From contig NC_063015.1 of assembly GCF_020509005.1 (NCBI RefSeq), forward strand, positions 930,001 through 994,000: 64,000 bases of DNA, given 5' to 3'. Position 1 is the first letter of the stretch. The number at the start of each line of letters is the position of its first letter. This stretch comes from Fulvia fulva (taxonomy: Eukaryota > Ascomycota > Dothideomycetes > Mycosphaerellales > Mycosphaerellaceae). Positions 22,441 through 35,876 of the stretch are shown here, piece after piece. The position numbers were made by a program, and so were the translations under genes. The notes below the pieces were generated by a model. The model was not told the origin of the DNA, ran no database searches, and saw nothing but the letters and a program-made list of their open reading frames with translations.

Positions 22441-25400
22441 TAGTAACTAACGAGAGCTATAGCCTTATAAACATTCTATACTAAGAGCTAAACCGGGGAA
22501 CAAACTAAGAAAAAACCTAGGATATAAGCTAAGGCCTACTATATAGAAAGTAGAGGCTAACGACTAATAATATAGCGTGGACGACCCTATATACGGAGGC
22601 GGAAAACTTGCTAGGGGATAATAAACACCTAGCCCGGATATATAAGAACACTATAGTATAGCTACTAGGAGTGCTAAAAGCGCTATTATACTAAATCCCG
22701 AAGACAATCTAATAAGTAATATAGAAGGTAGCCTAGAGACTAACTATATAGGTAATAGTAGTAGTAGGTAAGAATTAACCCCCTCCGAAGGTAAGTAAGG
22801 CGGTACGCCTATATATTACTAATCCGGCGGAGAAACAAGAAATCGTAGCCCTAATAAGTAAAGAGATTGTCGACAGAATCGGCCAAAAGGAGGTAGTTAG
22901 AGCGAGGGTAGAGGCAATAGGCGTAGTGAGACTCTTTACCGTATAAGAGTCTAATAGACGAAAGCTAGAGACCTATAAAGAGTAGACTACTAAAGTCGCG
23001 AAGTCGGCACGAGTCTCCTACTAACAGTATACCGTCATCGCCTACGGGGTCCCTAGGACATTTAAGGTCGAAGATGTTCCCTACCTCTAAGTATAGAACT
23101 AGAACACCTCCCTAGGAGTACGACTAACGAAGGCGGTATAGCTATATAAGATAGTAGACCGAGAGAAGACGTATTTATCGCTTATTATCTAGGTAGAGAT
23201 AGCGGAACAAGCTAACTAGATACTAGACAAAAGGCTATTCTAGAACTACGAGAGAACAGATACGGAGATCTATTAGAGCAGCTATAGGGTACTATAATGC
23301 TTCTAATACTAATAGTACGGTCATATCGCCCTAAAATACGGGGAGAAGACCCTAAGGTATCCCTACTACGTAGGCCTATACTAGGGAAGGGAATGCCTAA
23401 AAAAGGAGAGTAGGTATATATACTACGGTAGAAGGTACCTAGCGTACTCAAACTAATACCTAGCTAGAATAGTAGTATAAGAACGAGCGAGATAAGTAAG
23501 GATCTCTATACTAGCTAGGTACCCCTAACGATAGTAGGAGGGACCTACCGTATATAAGGGCTTCGAGCCGAGCAAAAGGAAGAGGGTAGAAGAGACGAAT
23601 AAGGGAACCTAACCGTAAACGTATCTACCTCCCGGTAGGCCTCGACACCTTAACCGGGCCGCTAACGAACTAGGCTAAATACGAATCTTTAGGGCGCCCT
23701 AGCGGCCCTAGGGCTAGCCGGATAGCGGGATATAGGCTTAGGAGATATAGTAGGTTAGTACGGAAATGGACCTTACGGATAACGAATAATACTATACGAC
23801 GACATAACTATCGTATAGTATAACGTAAACAAAAGTAGGGACAAGGTCTAGCGCTACTTTCTATAAGAGCTAGATCCGCTACGGTACTACGTTATTACGG
23901 TATAGGAACTATAGATCAACCCCTACGTAGGACTCCTAGCTACTTATAATAACCGGAGATACTATACCGTAATCGCGGGCTAACGAGGCGTTATCCCGAG
24001 GATATATATATACGTAAGTAAGACTATAGACCTTAAGTTATAGAAGGTTATACTACCGTAGTAGGGTAACCTAGGAGACATAACATCAATCTAGATCGAC
24101 ACGACATAAGGCTCTATCTAGATCTATAACGTTTATAACCCGCTACCGCGGGGTCGGACGAGTAGGGAACTAGGAACCCTCGCCTACCTAGAGCGGACCC
24201 TAAGCTAAGATATAAAGTAAGTACTCCTCGGCGACTTTAACCTCTACTACCTATAGTAGGGACTCGAATTCACTCCCCTATACGCGTTTCTAGGGGGAAA
24301 GCTACTAGACATAACCGTACGCCCCGGAATGGCCTTAGTAATACTAAAGGGAATAGAGACGTAGAAGGCCTATATAAGTATAAGTATAATCGACCTATAC
24401 TTTCTATTACGAGAACTTAAAGAGAGACTAGTCTAATGCCGACCGAACTACGCGCTAGAAGCCTCCTTAGACTATATCCCTATTTAAACGACGCTAGGGG
24501 TGAAGGCGATAGAGGAGCTAGTAAGCGAACTACGCCGTAACTAGAAGAAGGTACGCTAGGACGATATAAGAGGCTTCCTAATAGCGAACCTACTATAGTA
24601 TAGAGAACTCGAGACGATAGCTTAGCTAGATCAAGCAGCGGAACAGATTACCTCGGTTATATAGTAAGTAGCGGAATAATATACGCCGTTACTCCGGCCC
24701 TTAACGTAGTAGAAGGCCTTCTAGACCCCTAAATACTCTACGAAGGTAAAGGAGGCTAGAAGGGCAAGGCGATAGTAGACGAAGGAGCACACCTAAGAGA
24801 CGTAGGAGCAATACTGTCGCGCGACATAAGAGAAGAAGGTATAGATAAGACGCGATAAGCTATAGGACTAGAGAGCGACGATCGGGCTCGTTATAGAAAA
24901 CCCGGAATAGATATAGAGACTTACTAAATAGGCACGACTACCTAAAGAGCAACAAACCCCTTACTTCCCTCTAATCGTAGACCGCGAAGGGATTGCCTAG
25001 GCTACGACCCGGGGTAAGGCAAAAGTATTAGCCGACTATTTCTTTTCGACCTAAGTAGAGGTAGACCTTACGGACATCGACCCGAGTATATACCCGGAAC
25101 CCCTAGACATAGATTAGGCGGTTAGCTCTAATATAGTAATAGAAGTTATAAGTAAGCTAAAAGGACGAAAAGCCCTAGGCCTAGATAGGATACTAAATAT
25201 ACTACTAAAAGAGTATAAAGAAGAGATCGCGCCGAGCCTTATAAACCTATTTACCGCGTACCTACGGCTAGGGTATCACCCGAAGCCGTATAGAGAGTCT
25301 ATAACAGTAGTACTACGTAAGCTATAGAAGGAGGACTATACTTAGCCTAAATCGTATAGACTAATCGTACTTCTTAACACGATAGGGAAGGTCCTAGAAA

Positions 25401-27317
25401 AGATAGTAGCCTAGAGACTTACGTAGCTAGCCGAGGACAACTACGTACTCCTAGTAATATAGATAGGGGGAAGAAGCTAGCGATCGACACTAATAGTAAT
25501 AGAGCTAATTACGGAGCAAATTCAGACCCTCTAGTACTACGATAGGAACCGAGCGGCGTCCTTACTATCCCTCGACATCGTAGGAGCCTTCGACAACGTC
25601 TTATACTAAAGGCTAATATATATCCTATAGTAGAAAGGCATCCCCTAGTAGGTAACGAAGTTTGTCTACTCCTTTCTCTAGGAACGGACGACATACCTAG
25701 TCCTAGGAAGGTATACGTCCGACCCGGTAAAGGTAGAGGCTAGAATACCTTAGGGATCTACTCTCTCCCCTATCCTATTTCTAATATTTATGTCTAATCT
25801 AATCCCCCTACTTACCTCTCCGTAAACCTTAGTATCGGGATTCGTAGACGATATAAACATTCTAGCCTAGTTAGACTCGATAGAAGAGAACTGTCGCCTC
25901 CTTAAAGATAGGCACAAGAAATGCGAGGAGTAGGCAAAGAAGTATAGTGCCCGGTTCGCCCCTAAAAAGTACTAACTTATATACTTTAGTAAAGCGAGAA
26001 TATACTATAATATAAAGGCGGCGGGAAGAATCTAAGGCTACGAGACTAAGCTATTAGCGGAGCTACGAGTACTAGGGATCTAGCTCGACCCGAAGCTAAG
26101 CTAGAATATATAGATTAAGAAAGCCTAGAGTCGAGCGCAAGTTAACGAAGCCTCGATAAAGAGGCTTACGGCGTCTATATAGGGAGTAACATTCGATAAG
26201 GTAAGAGTAATATATAAGGCGATCGTTAGACTAGCTATATTATACGGGGTATAGATTTAGGGAATAGGAGGCGTAGGCAAACCGATCCCGAAACGGATAG
26301 AGCAACTCCTAAACAGAATATAGGTAGGTAACCTACGTAGGATACTAGGCGTATATAAGACAACGTTAATAAGTACGGTAGAAATAGAGACAGGAACACT
26401 ACTAATCGGCTAGTATATCCGGGGAATAAGAATTTAATACGCGGCAAAGACGACAGATTACCTAGTACAAGCTACGATCTAGGAGGTAAAGAATAAGATA
26501 GAAAGCCGCTACCGGAGAGGGGCCGGACATAGGACAAGCTAAAAAGAGGATGACCTTACTACCTTTACGGCCGTATAGACAAGTACCGAATAGCTAGTAC
26601 GAAAAGAGGAGGAGCGTAGGACTCGCTAGGCCGGCGGGAGCAAGGCTAAGACCTAAAGCCTAACGGAATAGATAGCGAGCTACCTATAGGAATAGGACTA
26701 GAAAAGGAAGCCCCCTAAGACAATAGGCCCGATAGTACTCCGAGCCTTCTAGAGACACAATTACTAGCTATATAGGGACCTGACAAGGGCCGAAGCAAGC
26801 ATAGCGATCCAAATTAGGTCCGAACACATTAGATTAAGGGCCTACCTATTTAGGAGACGCGTACTAGACATCTATAGCCTAGCCTACTAGTATAGCTACC
26901 TATCGCAAAACCTAGAACATATGCTACTAAGATGCCCGTAGTGGGCGAGAGGTAGGGGAAATTGGAGGCACTAAGCGGGAAGGAGAGACTATAAGTCAAT
27001 CATTAGGGACAAAGGCAACATTCGCCGAATCTCTCGGTAGATACTATAGTAGGGATACCTCTAGTAGTTTAGCCTCGCGAGCGAGACAAAGGAGTGGATA
27101 GACAAGAGGCGGAAGCGAGGGGGGTTGTAGATAGGGTAGTCATTAGGGCAGGCCTATAACACTAGCGTACTCCTAACAAGGGAAATTTAAGACGACAACG
27201 AGGAGGAAAAGACAGGCGGGAAGGAGGAGGGGTTTTCACTAACACGGTTTCCCCTCTATATATACAAAAACAAGATAGTATAGCTGTATAGGCCAAAGGG
27301 CACTACAACAGCTTAAT
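22440..27317 (+). mobile_element. Tad1-like LINE retrotransposon, RIP-saturated
   Basis: Two successive coding regions can be read through RIP stops. ORF1 (about 22.5-23.7 kb) contains the Tad1-type segment YGVPRTFKVEDVPYL and a degraded knuckle region (YGHIALKYGEKTLRYP). ORF2 (about 23.8-27.3 kb) holds an endonuclease (YNVNKSRDKV; LLGDFNLYYL), a reverse transcriptase (KLKGRKALGLDRI; LLSLDIVGAFDNVLY; SGFVDDINIL as the YVDD-type box) and the C-terminal HMLLRCPQWARGRGNW zinc-knuckle remnant. There are no LTRs and the orientation is plus. The 5' limit is a guess. The 3' limit is near TTAATGA at 27313. It carries dozens of stops and is inactive. Confidence 0.8.
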
Positions 27318-27329
27318 GAAATATCTATC

Positions 27330-29640
27330 TATATAGGGCGGAGTTTATCGAGGATAAGATAGAAGATAAGGGTACTAAGGCACCGAGGAAGAGGAGGGTT
27401 ACTATCGACAACTTCTAGGAAGCCTTCGACTCGTTAAACGGGTTGAATATAGACAAGTTCAAGAAGACGGTCAATAACTATCCCTAGTAGATCTATAAGA
27501 TCCTCTATAATATCGAGTCCGATTACCGACGTACGTATAAACTTAATACTACGCTCGATATAGCTAACCGTATTAACCTCCGTAAGGCGTAGGATACTAA
27601 GGACTAGATAGACCGACTCGAGGATATAATCGATACGGAATAGGCGACTAGACAGTCCCTAGAAGAGGAGGTCACGCGACTAAAGGAGGAGCTCGCTAAG
27701 CGCGATAATACTATCGTTATCGACCTAGACGAGCTTACGAGGGCTAAAGATATAAAGAAGGTATATCGTACGTAGTATAAGGTAGCGGAGAACAAGCTAG
27801 TAGAGACCGAGACTAAGCTCGTAGTAGCCGAGAAGCGTATTGCTAAGCTTAAGAAGTAAGAGATAGACCGTAGCCGGTCTAAGGAAAAGCAAGACCTACT
27901 ACCTTAGCGAACCGAGTCTAAAGAGTCACTAGAGCGTCGGCAAAATAGAGGCAAACCTAATAAGAAGAAGTCGGACCCGGATTTATCGGACTTATTAGAC
28001 GACGAGGACGACGGTAATAAGGGCCGTAAGAATAGCCGTAAGGACGGTAGTCGTAAGGGTAGGAAGAATCGCCCGAGTACCGACTTAGATAGTAATTCTA
28101 TCTCCGTATACACGACTTACAACGCCGATATAACTACTAGTATCAAGTCCTTTAACGAGCTAAAGGCCCCTACTAAGTTCGACCTAAAGAGCGACGATAT
28201 TAAGTTCTAAGAGTAGTAGCGTACTACCGAAGCTAAGCTCTAAGCCTCGAAGTACCGTACTATAAGGGACTCCCTTTAGAACGTCTAGAGCTAGTTAAAG
28301 AACTGTATATAGACCTATATCGACTTAAAGATCCCTAGTCTTACTAAGTCTATAGAAGGTACAACTACTTAGTACGCTTCTATAGATAAGATAATAGAAG
28401 ATCTAGCCCGGCGCTACGGTGCCCGTAATACCTATACTAATACTATAACTAAGCTTAATAGTCTGTAGTAGGATGACAAGGAGAAGTTTAATAACTTCTA
28501 CCTATCCTTCCGTAAGAACGCCGATATCGTTAACCTTAATAACGGCGCGAAGGAAAAGAAACTCGAGAAGGACTTCCTACTCCGTAAGTTAAACTCGCGC
28601 TACGACAACCGTATTATAAACGAGGACATAGTCAACATGACCCTTAAGCAAGTCGTGTCTACGCTATATAACTACGAGGACAAGTTTAAGGCGTTCGACC
28701 TTAAGTACGGTAAGACCGGTAATAGTAATAAGACCTAAGGTAATAAGAAGACTACTAAGGGTAACGACGATAAGAAGGATACGGCTTCGAGTAGTAGCGG
28801 TAATAACACTAACCCGAACGCTAAGACTAAGTAGGCTAATTGACCTTAGGCATTTTAGTATATCTAACCTTTAGATACTACTCGCGCCTAGGAATATATC
28901 GATTAGAATCGGTACTTAAAATGCGAATAAGAAGGTTACCGCCGTGTCGATACCGATTAGTACCCCCTTCGAGATGTCGCCCGCCGCCTATTTACGCTAG
29001 GCTATAACCTAAGTAATAACCGCCGTAACGGTAGTAATAGTAGTAACGCTAATAATACCGGCGGCGCGGGAAACGCCTAGTCTACTCCGTAAGCGTAATA
29101 CGTAGTAGACCGTACGAGTTAGAGTTACGAGAAAACGAGAAAAAGTATAAACATAAATATAGGCCTCCTAAGGGAGGCAAGGTTTTAAGTATACCGGTAT
29201 ACTCCCTACTAGCTATAAACTACTCTATAGATAAATATAATCCGGTAATAGCTTCTTATCTAGTTATACTATATATAGTGAATAGAAAGATCCCTACTTA
29301 AACCCTTTATAATAATAGTACTAACTCTACGTACTTTAATACTGACTTTACGTATAAGAATAACCTTGATATAATATAGCTACCTAATCCGTTAGGGCTA
29401 ATATTAGTAGATAGCCGACCTACTAGTGACCTTATTACTTATAGAATAACAGTATAGATTCAGATCGGTAACTACGTAGAGACTAGGTCTAGCTACTACG
29501 TATTACTAGAATACGATATAGTCCTCGGCCGTCCCTAGTACGACGAGTATTAACCTACGTTCTACTATACGTTAGGAACTATAACCCTATTCTTACTATA
29601 TTGTCGATAGAACTATATACTCGGAACTAAACTAGTATAC
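27330..29640 (+). mobile_element. Gypsy-like gag-protease fragment, RIP-saturated
   Basis: Plus-strand translation gives a coiled-coil gag N-terminus (RLKEELAKRDNTIV), a basic/acidic linker (DLSDLLDDEDDGNKGRK), a gag-like core (FYLSFRKNADIVNLNN; LNSRYDNRIINEDIV) and a Cys-poor tail. About 0.5 kb later an aspartic-protease-like stretch follows (LILVDSRPTSDLITYRI ... LEYDIVLGRP.YDEY). No reverse transcriptase or integrase follows, because an LTR fragment of the B/C family begins at 29641. The assignment to Ty3/Gypsy rests on gag and protease style only. Inactive. Confidence 0.6.
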
Positions 29641-29868
29641 TATTAAATAGATACGAGTTACGTAGTAGTAGAAGACGGCGGATTATACAAAAGACGAAGA
29701 AGGACCTAATAAGATAGCGTATATCTATATATAGTATTGCTAGTATTAGTATAGGTAGATACTAGGTGTCCGGATGTTTACTAGCCTATAGGCTAGCAAA
29801 CCCTAGTTACGTAATCTAGTTATATAACATACCTATATCTATATACTTGTCCTACGGCCTATATGTTC
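29641..29868 (-). repeat. B/C-family LTR fragment lacking its last 6 bp
   Basis: 228 bp matching the adjacent B left LTR from TATTAAATAG to ATATGTTC. The terminal TTAACA is missing, and the complete B LTR starts immediately after it, giving a head-to-tail LTR pair. Confidence 0.85.
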
Positions 29869-30102
29869 TATTAAATAGGTACGAGTTACGTAGTAGTAGA
29901 AGACGGCGGATTATACGAAAGACGAAGAAGGACCTAATAGGATAGCGTATATCTATATATAGTATCGCCGGTATTAGTATAGGTAGATACTAGGTGTCCG
30001 GATGTTTACAAGCCTATAGGCTAGCAAACTCTAGTTACGTGATCTAGTCATATAATATACCTACACCTATATACTTGTCCTACGGCCTATATGTTCTTAA
30101 CA
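29869..30102 (-). repeat. Copia B left (3') LTR
   Basis: 234 bp, TATTAAATAGG...TTCTTAACA, a RIPped version of the C LTR. Confidence 0.9.
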
Positions 30103-30105
30103 CTC

Positions 30106-33100
30106 CCACTTAGGCTATATAGTCTCCTACAATCCCTTTACGTAAGCTAGAGCTACCTTATAAAGTTTTGGAACTACTAGCTATTAAGGGGCTTTATTAA
30201 CCTATTAGCAGCTATGTCCTTTATATAGTAGTAGTCTACTACAATCTTCTTCCGCCACTAGAGATGTCTAATATAGTTATATACAACATCAATATACTTT
30301 GACCTTTTATATATATAGGCATCTTTAACAAGTATTAAAGCGGCTTAGTTATTACCTATAAGCTTGACTAGCCTTAGCTCGTTAATAGTGCCCTTACTTG
30401 CCCTTATACTCGGCTAGAAAGAGCTCTTTCCTACTAGTTCTAGGCACCCCATTTCCCTAAGGACAGTAGCAAGAAATTGTGACTACTTTACGGCTACGTT
30501 TATAGCTATAAACTCAGCTTCTATTATTAATGTTGTAACAGACTTCTACTTCCTACTTATCTAGGACATAGGTGATCTATAAAGGAACTATACGTATCCT
30601 AGAATTGAGACTCTATCTACTTTGTCTATAGCGTAGTCAGAGTCCGAGTATCCCTAGAGATTGCCCCCTCCCTTTCTATATATAAGACCTAGGTCTAGGT
30701 ACGACCGTAGGTATCGGGAGAGCTTCTTTAAAGCCTTTATATACTACTACGAGGGATTAGTAATATATAAGCTAATTCTTCTAAGGGGGAATGCTAAGTC
30801 TGGCCTTATCATTGTCATTAGCTACATCTAGGTACTATTATAGCTCTAGTAATCCTGTTTATTACACCTCTTATCTATAGGTACCGTAGGCACTAAGTGC
30901 TCGTAGCTCTCTATAGGTAAGTAGGTTAGCGTAGCCTTCTCTCTAGCTATGTTCATCTTAGCTAAGTTAGCGTAGACATAGTGTCCTTAATCAAGCTTCA
31001 AAGTGCCTTAGGACCTGTCTCTTATAATCCTTATTCTAAGGATCTTCGTAGGTTCACTAAGATCTTTAATCTTAAACACTTTTCCAAGCTTAGCCTTAAA
31101 CTACTGAACATCTAACAGCTTCGGAGCTACAATAGGTATGTCATCCACATAGGTAAGGACTATAAGGTCTCTATCCGTATAGATAAGTAGGTATAGATCT
31201 ACCTAGGACTACGTAAATCTAATCTTCTCTAGCTTCGTAACATAGAGCTTGTTCCAGTCTCTAGCTGCTTGCTTAAGCCTATAAAGGCTTCGTAGGACCT
31301 TGAACACTATGTTTAGAGGTGCTTCAACTCCTAGGGGTGGGATTATATAGATGTCTTTAAGGAGGCTACCTTAGGTAAAAGCATTATTCATATCTACTAG
31401 GTGCATCTCGAGATCTCTCTTACATACTACTGCTATAAATACTCGGAGAGTATCATGTCTAATAGTAGGTACAAAGGTCTCTTCGAAGTCAACCCTATAT
31501 TTCTATAAAAACCCTCTTATAACTAGTCTTGCCTTGAACTTCTTAATAGCTCCACTAATCATTCTTTTTATATCAAAGACCCACCTAGAAGTAATTAGAT
31601 TCGCACTCTTTGGCGGTACAACTGCTTCCTAGGTGTTGTTGCTTACTAAGGCAATAAGTTCGTTCTCGATTACCTCTCTCTATATATGTCCCTATTCGGG
31701 GTCTCCTACGGCTGCCTTATAGGACTTTGGGATTGGCACTTCCTACTAATAGGCTATAGCCTACCTAATAGTAGCAAATGTATGTTCTTCTACGTCGTTT
31801 AGAATCTCCTCTACCTAGCTCATTGTAGGGTCTAGATAGAACATCTAGGCGATAAGAGCCTTATAGTATTTAGCCTTATACTCTTTAGAGTTATTATCTC
31901 CGTCCCCCCTTGACCTCTTATTGCCTATAACCTAAGGTGGCGCTAGGTGTTTAGATAGGTCGAACTGAACGACATCTTCTTTTTCTTTTATTAGAGTACC
32001 CTAATCTCTAAACTTCTAGTATTCCCTAATGTCCTTTAGGGGAGGGGGAAGTTATATAGACAGCGGTTGCTATAGTGTTAATGACTCGGGTAGGTTCTGT
32101 ATAGATCCACCGTTATCGGCCTTCGATAGTGTTGAAACCGCCTTAATATTTTCTCCTAGCCTTCGTAACGGTGTTTCTAATAATCCCCTATCGGAAAATT
32201 TCGCCCTAAAGGGCTTCCTCCTAATAGGATTGCGCTATAGCGCTCGACTCGGCTGGTTAGTAAAGGTGATACCAAGATCTATATCTCCCCCCTTCTTATT
32301 CTCAAACTAGTCGACGTGACTATACGCTTTTATAGCTTTTATGTCGGGATCCTAGAACAGCTATTGTTTTGTAGTGTTTTCTAAGTAGCCTATAAACACG
32401 GCTTCTTTTCCTCGGTTTATCAACTTGTCTCTCCTCAAGCCTTAAGGTTAGGCTCTTAGGTCTATATAGACTATAGCTTTATATCCCTAGACGCGGAAAT
32501 GGTCGACTGACGGTACTTAGCCAGTAAAGGCTTCTTCTAGTAAAAGAGCAATACTATCAATGATCGGACTATTAGGCAGTCTGTTTCTGATCATAGTCTA
32601 TACTTACAAAGCTTCTAGCTAGAACTTAACTAGTATACTAGAGTCTTTAAGCATAGCCCGGACTATGTTCTTAGAGGCTTAAATTGACCTTTCTATAGGT
32701 CTATTCTGAAGAGAGTTGTAGGCATTAGTTGTGTCTATCTGAGTGCTAAACTCCTTCTCCTACTCTTTTAGTAAGGCGAGAATTTCCTTTGTACTATCAC
32801 TACGGATCGTAGATAGAAAGCACCTTGACTGCCGTTCTACCTAGACCTTCTAATCCCGTAGGACTATAGGAGCGTCGCTCCTAGCCTTCAAAGGGATTAC
32901 CCACTTCTTCCTAGAGAAGTTGTCTACAATCTCAAGCTAATATTTATATCCTAGCCTAGAGACTACGCCCTGAAAAGGCCTATAGATGTCAATAGAGATG
33001 AGGGCCAGCCTCTCCCCTTTTCTCTCTATAGTAGGTCCTTTGAACTTCCTTATATTTATAAGGGAGCAGACCTTGCAATTCTAGTATTTAGAAGGAATAG

Positions 33101-34960
33101 GAATAGGATCTTTCTTATTAGTGACTCTATATAGGTTTCTTAGCAGTCCCTTACTAAGGTGTATACATCTTCTATACTATAGCTCCTACTAATCTTCGGA
33201 CTTAGTATTAGCTATAGCGGTACCGTCACGTTCTTAAGAGAGTATGCTAGCATACTATAGCTTAAGAATTTCCGAGATCGAGTAGATAAACGGTACTCCT
33301 CCTCGAAGTTTGGTCTAGACAACGGGTTTACTAGATAAGGATTTTAGGGTGAAACTGGGTAGTTAGACAGCAAACTGTTAGCTAAACTGATTCTACGAAA
33401 CAAGACTAACTCTAAGGCTAGTGTTAGGAACCGCTATACGTTATCCCAACCGGGCTTGGATCTTTGCAGTGATGTCTCTGACTCGTTGAGAAGGTAGTGG
33501 TCCCAAACAGTATATGGTGTATACTTAAAATGAGTTGAGCACGAGGCTCCTATCTACTCGTAAAGAAGCGTCGTCTATATAGTGCCATGTCTTGGCGTGA
33601 TCTGTCCTGCTCTCTTAATCTCTTGTCCTCTTGATCTCTTGCTCTCTGTCCCACAGGTTTCCTTGCTCTCATCGCGTAGTGAATGGCTGTGGGGTTCCCA
33701 CGAATCGAACCGTAACAGCTAGGAACAAACAGGACATTTTCTAAGACAATTTGCTTTCTAGAAGGACTACCTATTACTACACTTCCTATATATATAGCTT
33801 GTAGATAGCCACCCCTAACCTTGATCCACTTCCTCTTTTAAAGAGGCTTTAGTGTCCTAAATAGTGAATCTTAGTCAGTTATATATAATGATATATAAGA
33901 GTCAAGCAACTACTCGGACGAGGGGTACTTACCTTTAGCTTCTATAGTGGAATAGGCAACCTCATTAACATCATTATCTTCTAATAGTATCTTAGAGTCT
34001 AATACGTCTTCCTAGGTCGTATAGGCCCTTGTAGGCTTACTAGAGGAGGCCTTTGGCTTGCGGCTCTCCTTTATCTACTTTGTAAGGTCCGTTATTACCT
34101 TAAGGACATCACGAAGGCTTAGTAATAATGACCTCCTACGAGGTAGTAACGGTTGTCTCTTAGTAGGGTAGGTAACCCTAGCTAGTTTATCCTTGTTCCT
34201 AACAGCCTACTAAGCTATAGAAAGGTGTGGGCACTTGCTTATAAAATGGTCACTATTATAGAGATGGCACGTGAGCTTGCCCTAGAAACCCTTCTTAGCG
34301 AATATAGCTGTCCCTTAATAAATTATTGATTCTTGCTTCTCCCTAAGGATTGTAAGAATGTCTTATAGTAAGAGATTCACCTAGGCATTAATTGCATCGC
34401 GAATTGAGCTAAATGAGTCTAGTAGAGCTGCTAAGAGTTGCTAGATCTTTCTGTCCTTAGTCTTGATATCTTAGAACTAAGGCGAGATTGAAACAGCCCT
34501 CCTTATAATTGAGCTAAGCTCCTGCTAGGCGTTATCTATTGACTAGTCCTCTGTCATTACGAAATTGGTATATTGCTAAAGCAAACTTCTTCTAGTAGCG
34601 AGAAGTCTTCTCTTATATTTAGCTTTAGCCTATTCCTACAACTCCTTCGTATACCGGATCTCGTATATTATCTCTTAGTTATCTATCGACAGACAGATAT
34701 ACATCTTATACAGGGCCGTTATATTGTACCGTCTGTACGATACCTTCCTTATTGCTTAATCTAAAGGAAGGGATGACTCCGATAATGTAGAGGGTGTCGC
34801 TAGGGTTATAGCGGGAATGTCCGTAATAATGTCCTCGAGGACCTAGTCAACCTGCTTTGATACTAGGTGTATTCTTATTAGCTTGAACTATGTTTCGTAG
34901 TTCTCTCTTGTTAGAAGAGGTGCTACTCTCTTTCTTATAAACCTAGTCTCGTTCTCCATT
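30106..34960 (-). pseudogene. Copia B gag-pol remnant
   Basis: Reads collinearly with the element C polyprotein (gag start region near 34958, stop region near 30138) but with Trp and Gln codons turned into stops throughout and a foreign solo LTR in the protease region. Non-functional. Confidence 0.85.
33422..33717. repeat. Solo LTR, 296 bp, with 5-bp target duplication GCTAG
   Basis: TGTTAGGAACCGC...CGAACCGTAACA, bounded by GCTAG at 33417-33421 and 33718-33722. Element C shows the uninterrupted site (CCAAGGCCAGGAAC). The insert keeps many CpA/TpG sites, so it arrived after most RIP, and its internal region was then lost by LTR-LTR recombination. It matches no other LTR in the window. Confidence 0.85.
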
Positions 34961-35409
34961 TTTTGTAAGTTAAGGGACAGGTTGGCTACCCTTAGGTAAT
35001 AGGATGTATTCGGTCGTACGCAATCGGATCGAGATAGGATAAACCGAACGCGAGGTTAATGTTAGTGCTAAGACACTATAGCGTAACTCTCTTAGTAGAG
35101 GGAGTTTCTAAGACACTACGGCTCTCTTAGAATAAATAGTTGATCGATACGAACGCGATGTCCGGAGAGCGACTCTTCTTAGTAAGCTCGCCTACTTCTC
35201 TAAGGTATTAGTATAGGCTCTCTAACTCGGAGTCTAATAGTGCCTTACTAGGCTCTTTTACGTCTTATATATACCTATAGCACGGCTATAGCTTCCTATA
35301 TAAGGCGGGTACGGTCTCTAGTCTACCTTCCTTTTATTCTTAAGAGGAATAACTCTAATACGACTTTATTAAGGGTGAAATACCGAGTTACTAACCCGGG
35401 CTTATAACC

Positions 35410-35606
35410 TATTAAATAGGTACGAGTTACGTAGTAGTAGAAGACGGCGGATTATACGAAAGACGAAGAAGGACCTAATAGGATAGCGTATATCTATATA
35501 TAGTATCGCTAGTATTAGTATAGGTAGATACTAGGTGTCCGGATGTTTGCTAGCCTATAGGCTAGTAAACCCTAGTTATATGATCTAGTTATATAATATA
35601 CCTATA
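35410..35606 (-). repeat. Copia B right (5') LTR, proximal part
   Basis: First 197 bp of the right LTR, cut by insertion of element C. It continues at 41151-41161 and 47942-47967. Confidence 0.9.
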
Positions 35607-35841
35607 TGTTAAACAGGTACGAGTTACGCAGCAGTAGAAGACGGCGGATCACACAAAAGACGAAGAAGGACCCAATGGGATAGCGTGTATCTACATACAG
35701 TATCGCCGGTGTTGGTGTAGGTAGATGCTAGGTGTCCGGATGTTTGCCAGCCTATAGGGGCTGGCAAACCCTAGTCACGTGATCTATCACATGACACACC
35801 CACACCTACATGCTTGTCCTGCGGCCTGTATGTTCTCAACA
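35607..35841 (-). repeat. Copia C 3' LTR (left)
   Basis: 235 bp, two substitutions from the right copy. Contains a 10-bp perfect hairpin equivalent to 41047-41072. Confidence 0.95.
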
Positions 35842-35850
35842 CTCCCACTC
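35842..35850 (-). other. Polypurine tract of Copia C
   Basis: CTCCCACTC on the plus strand (GAGTGGGAG in element orientation) directly abuts the 3' LTR. The same motif is found in elements A and B. Confidence 0.85.
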
Positions 35851-35876
35851 AGGCCACATGGTCTCCTACAATCCCT

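Noticed and set aside
27604..28113. Minus-strand frames opposite the Gypsy-like gag
   Set aside because: Ser/Leu-rich shadows of the plus-strand gag coding sequence.
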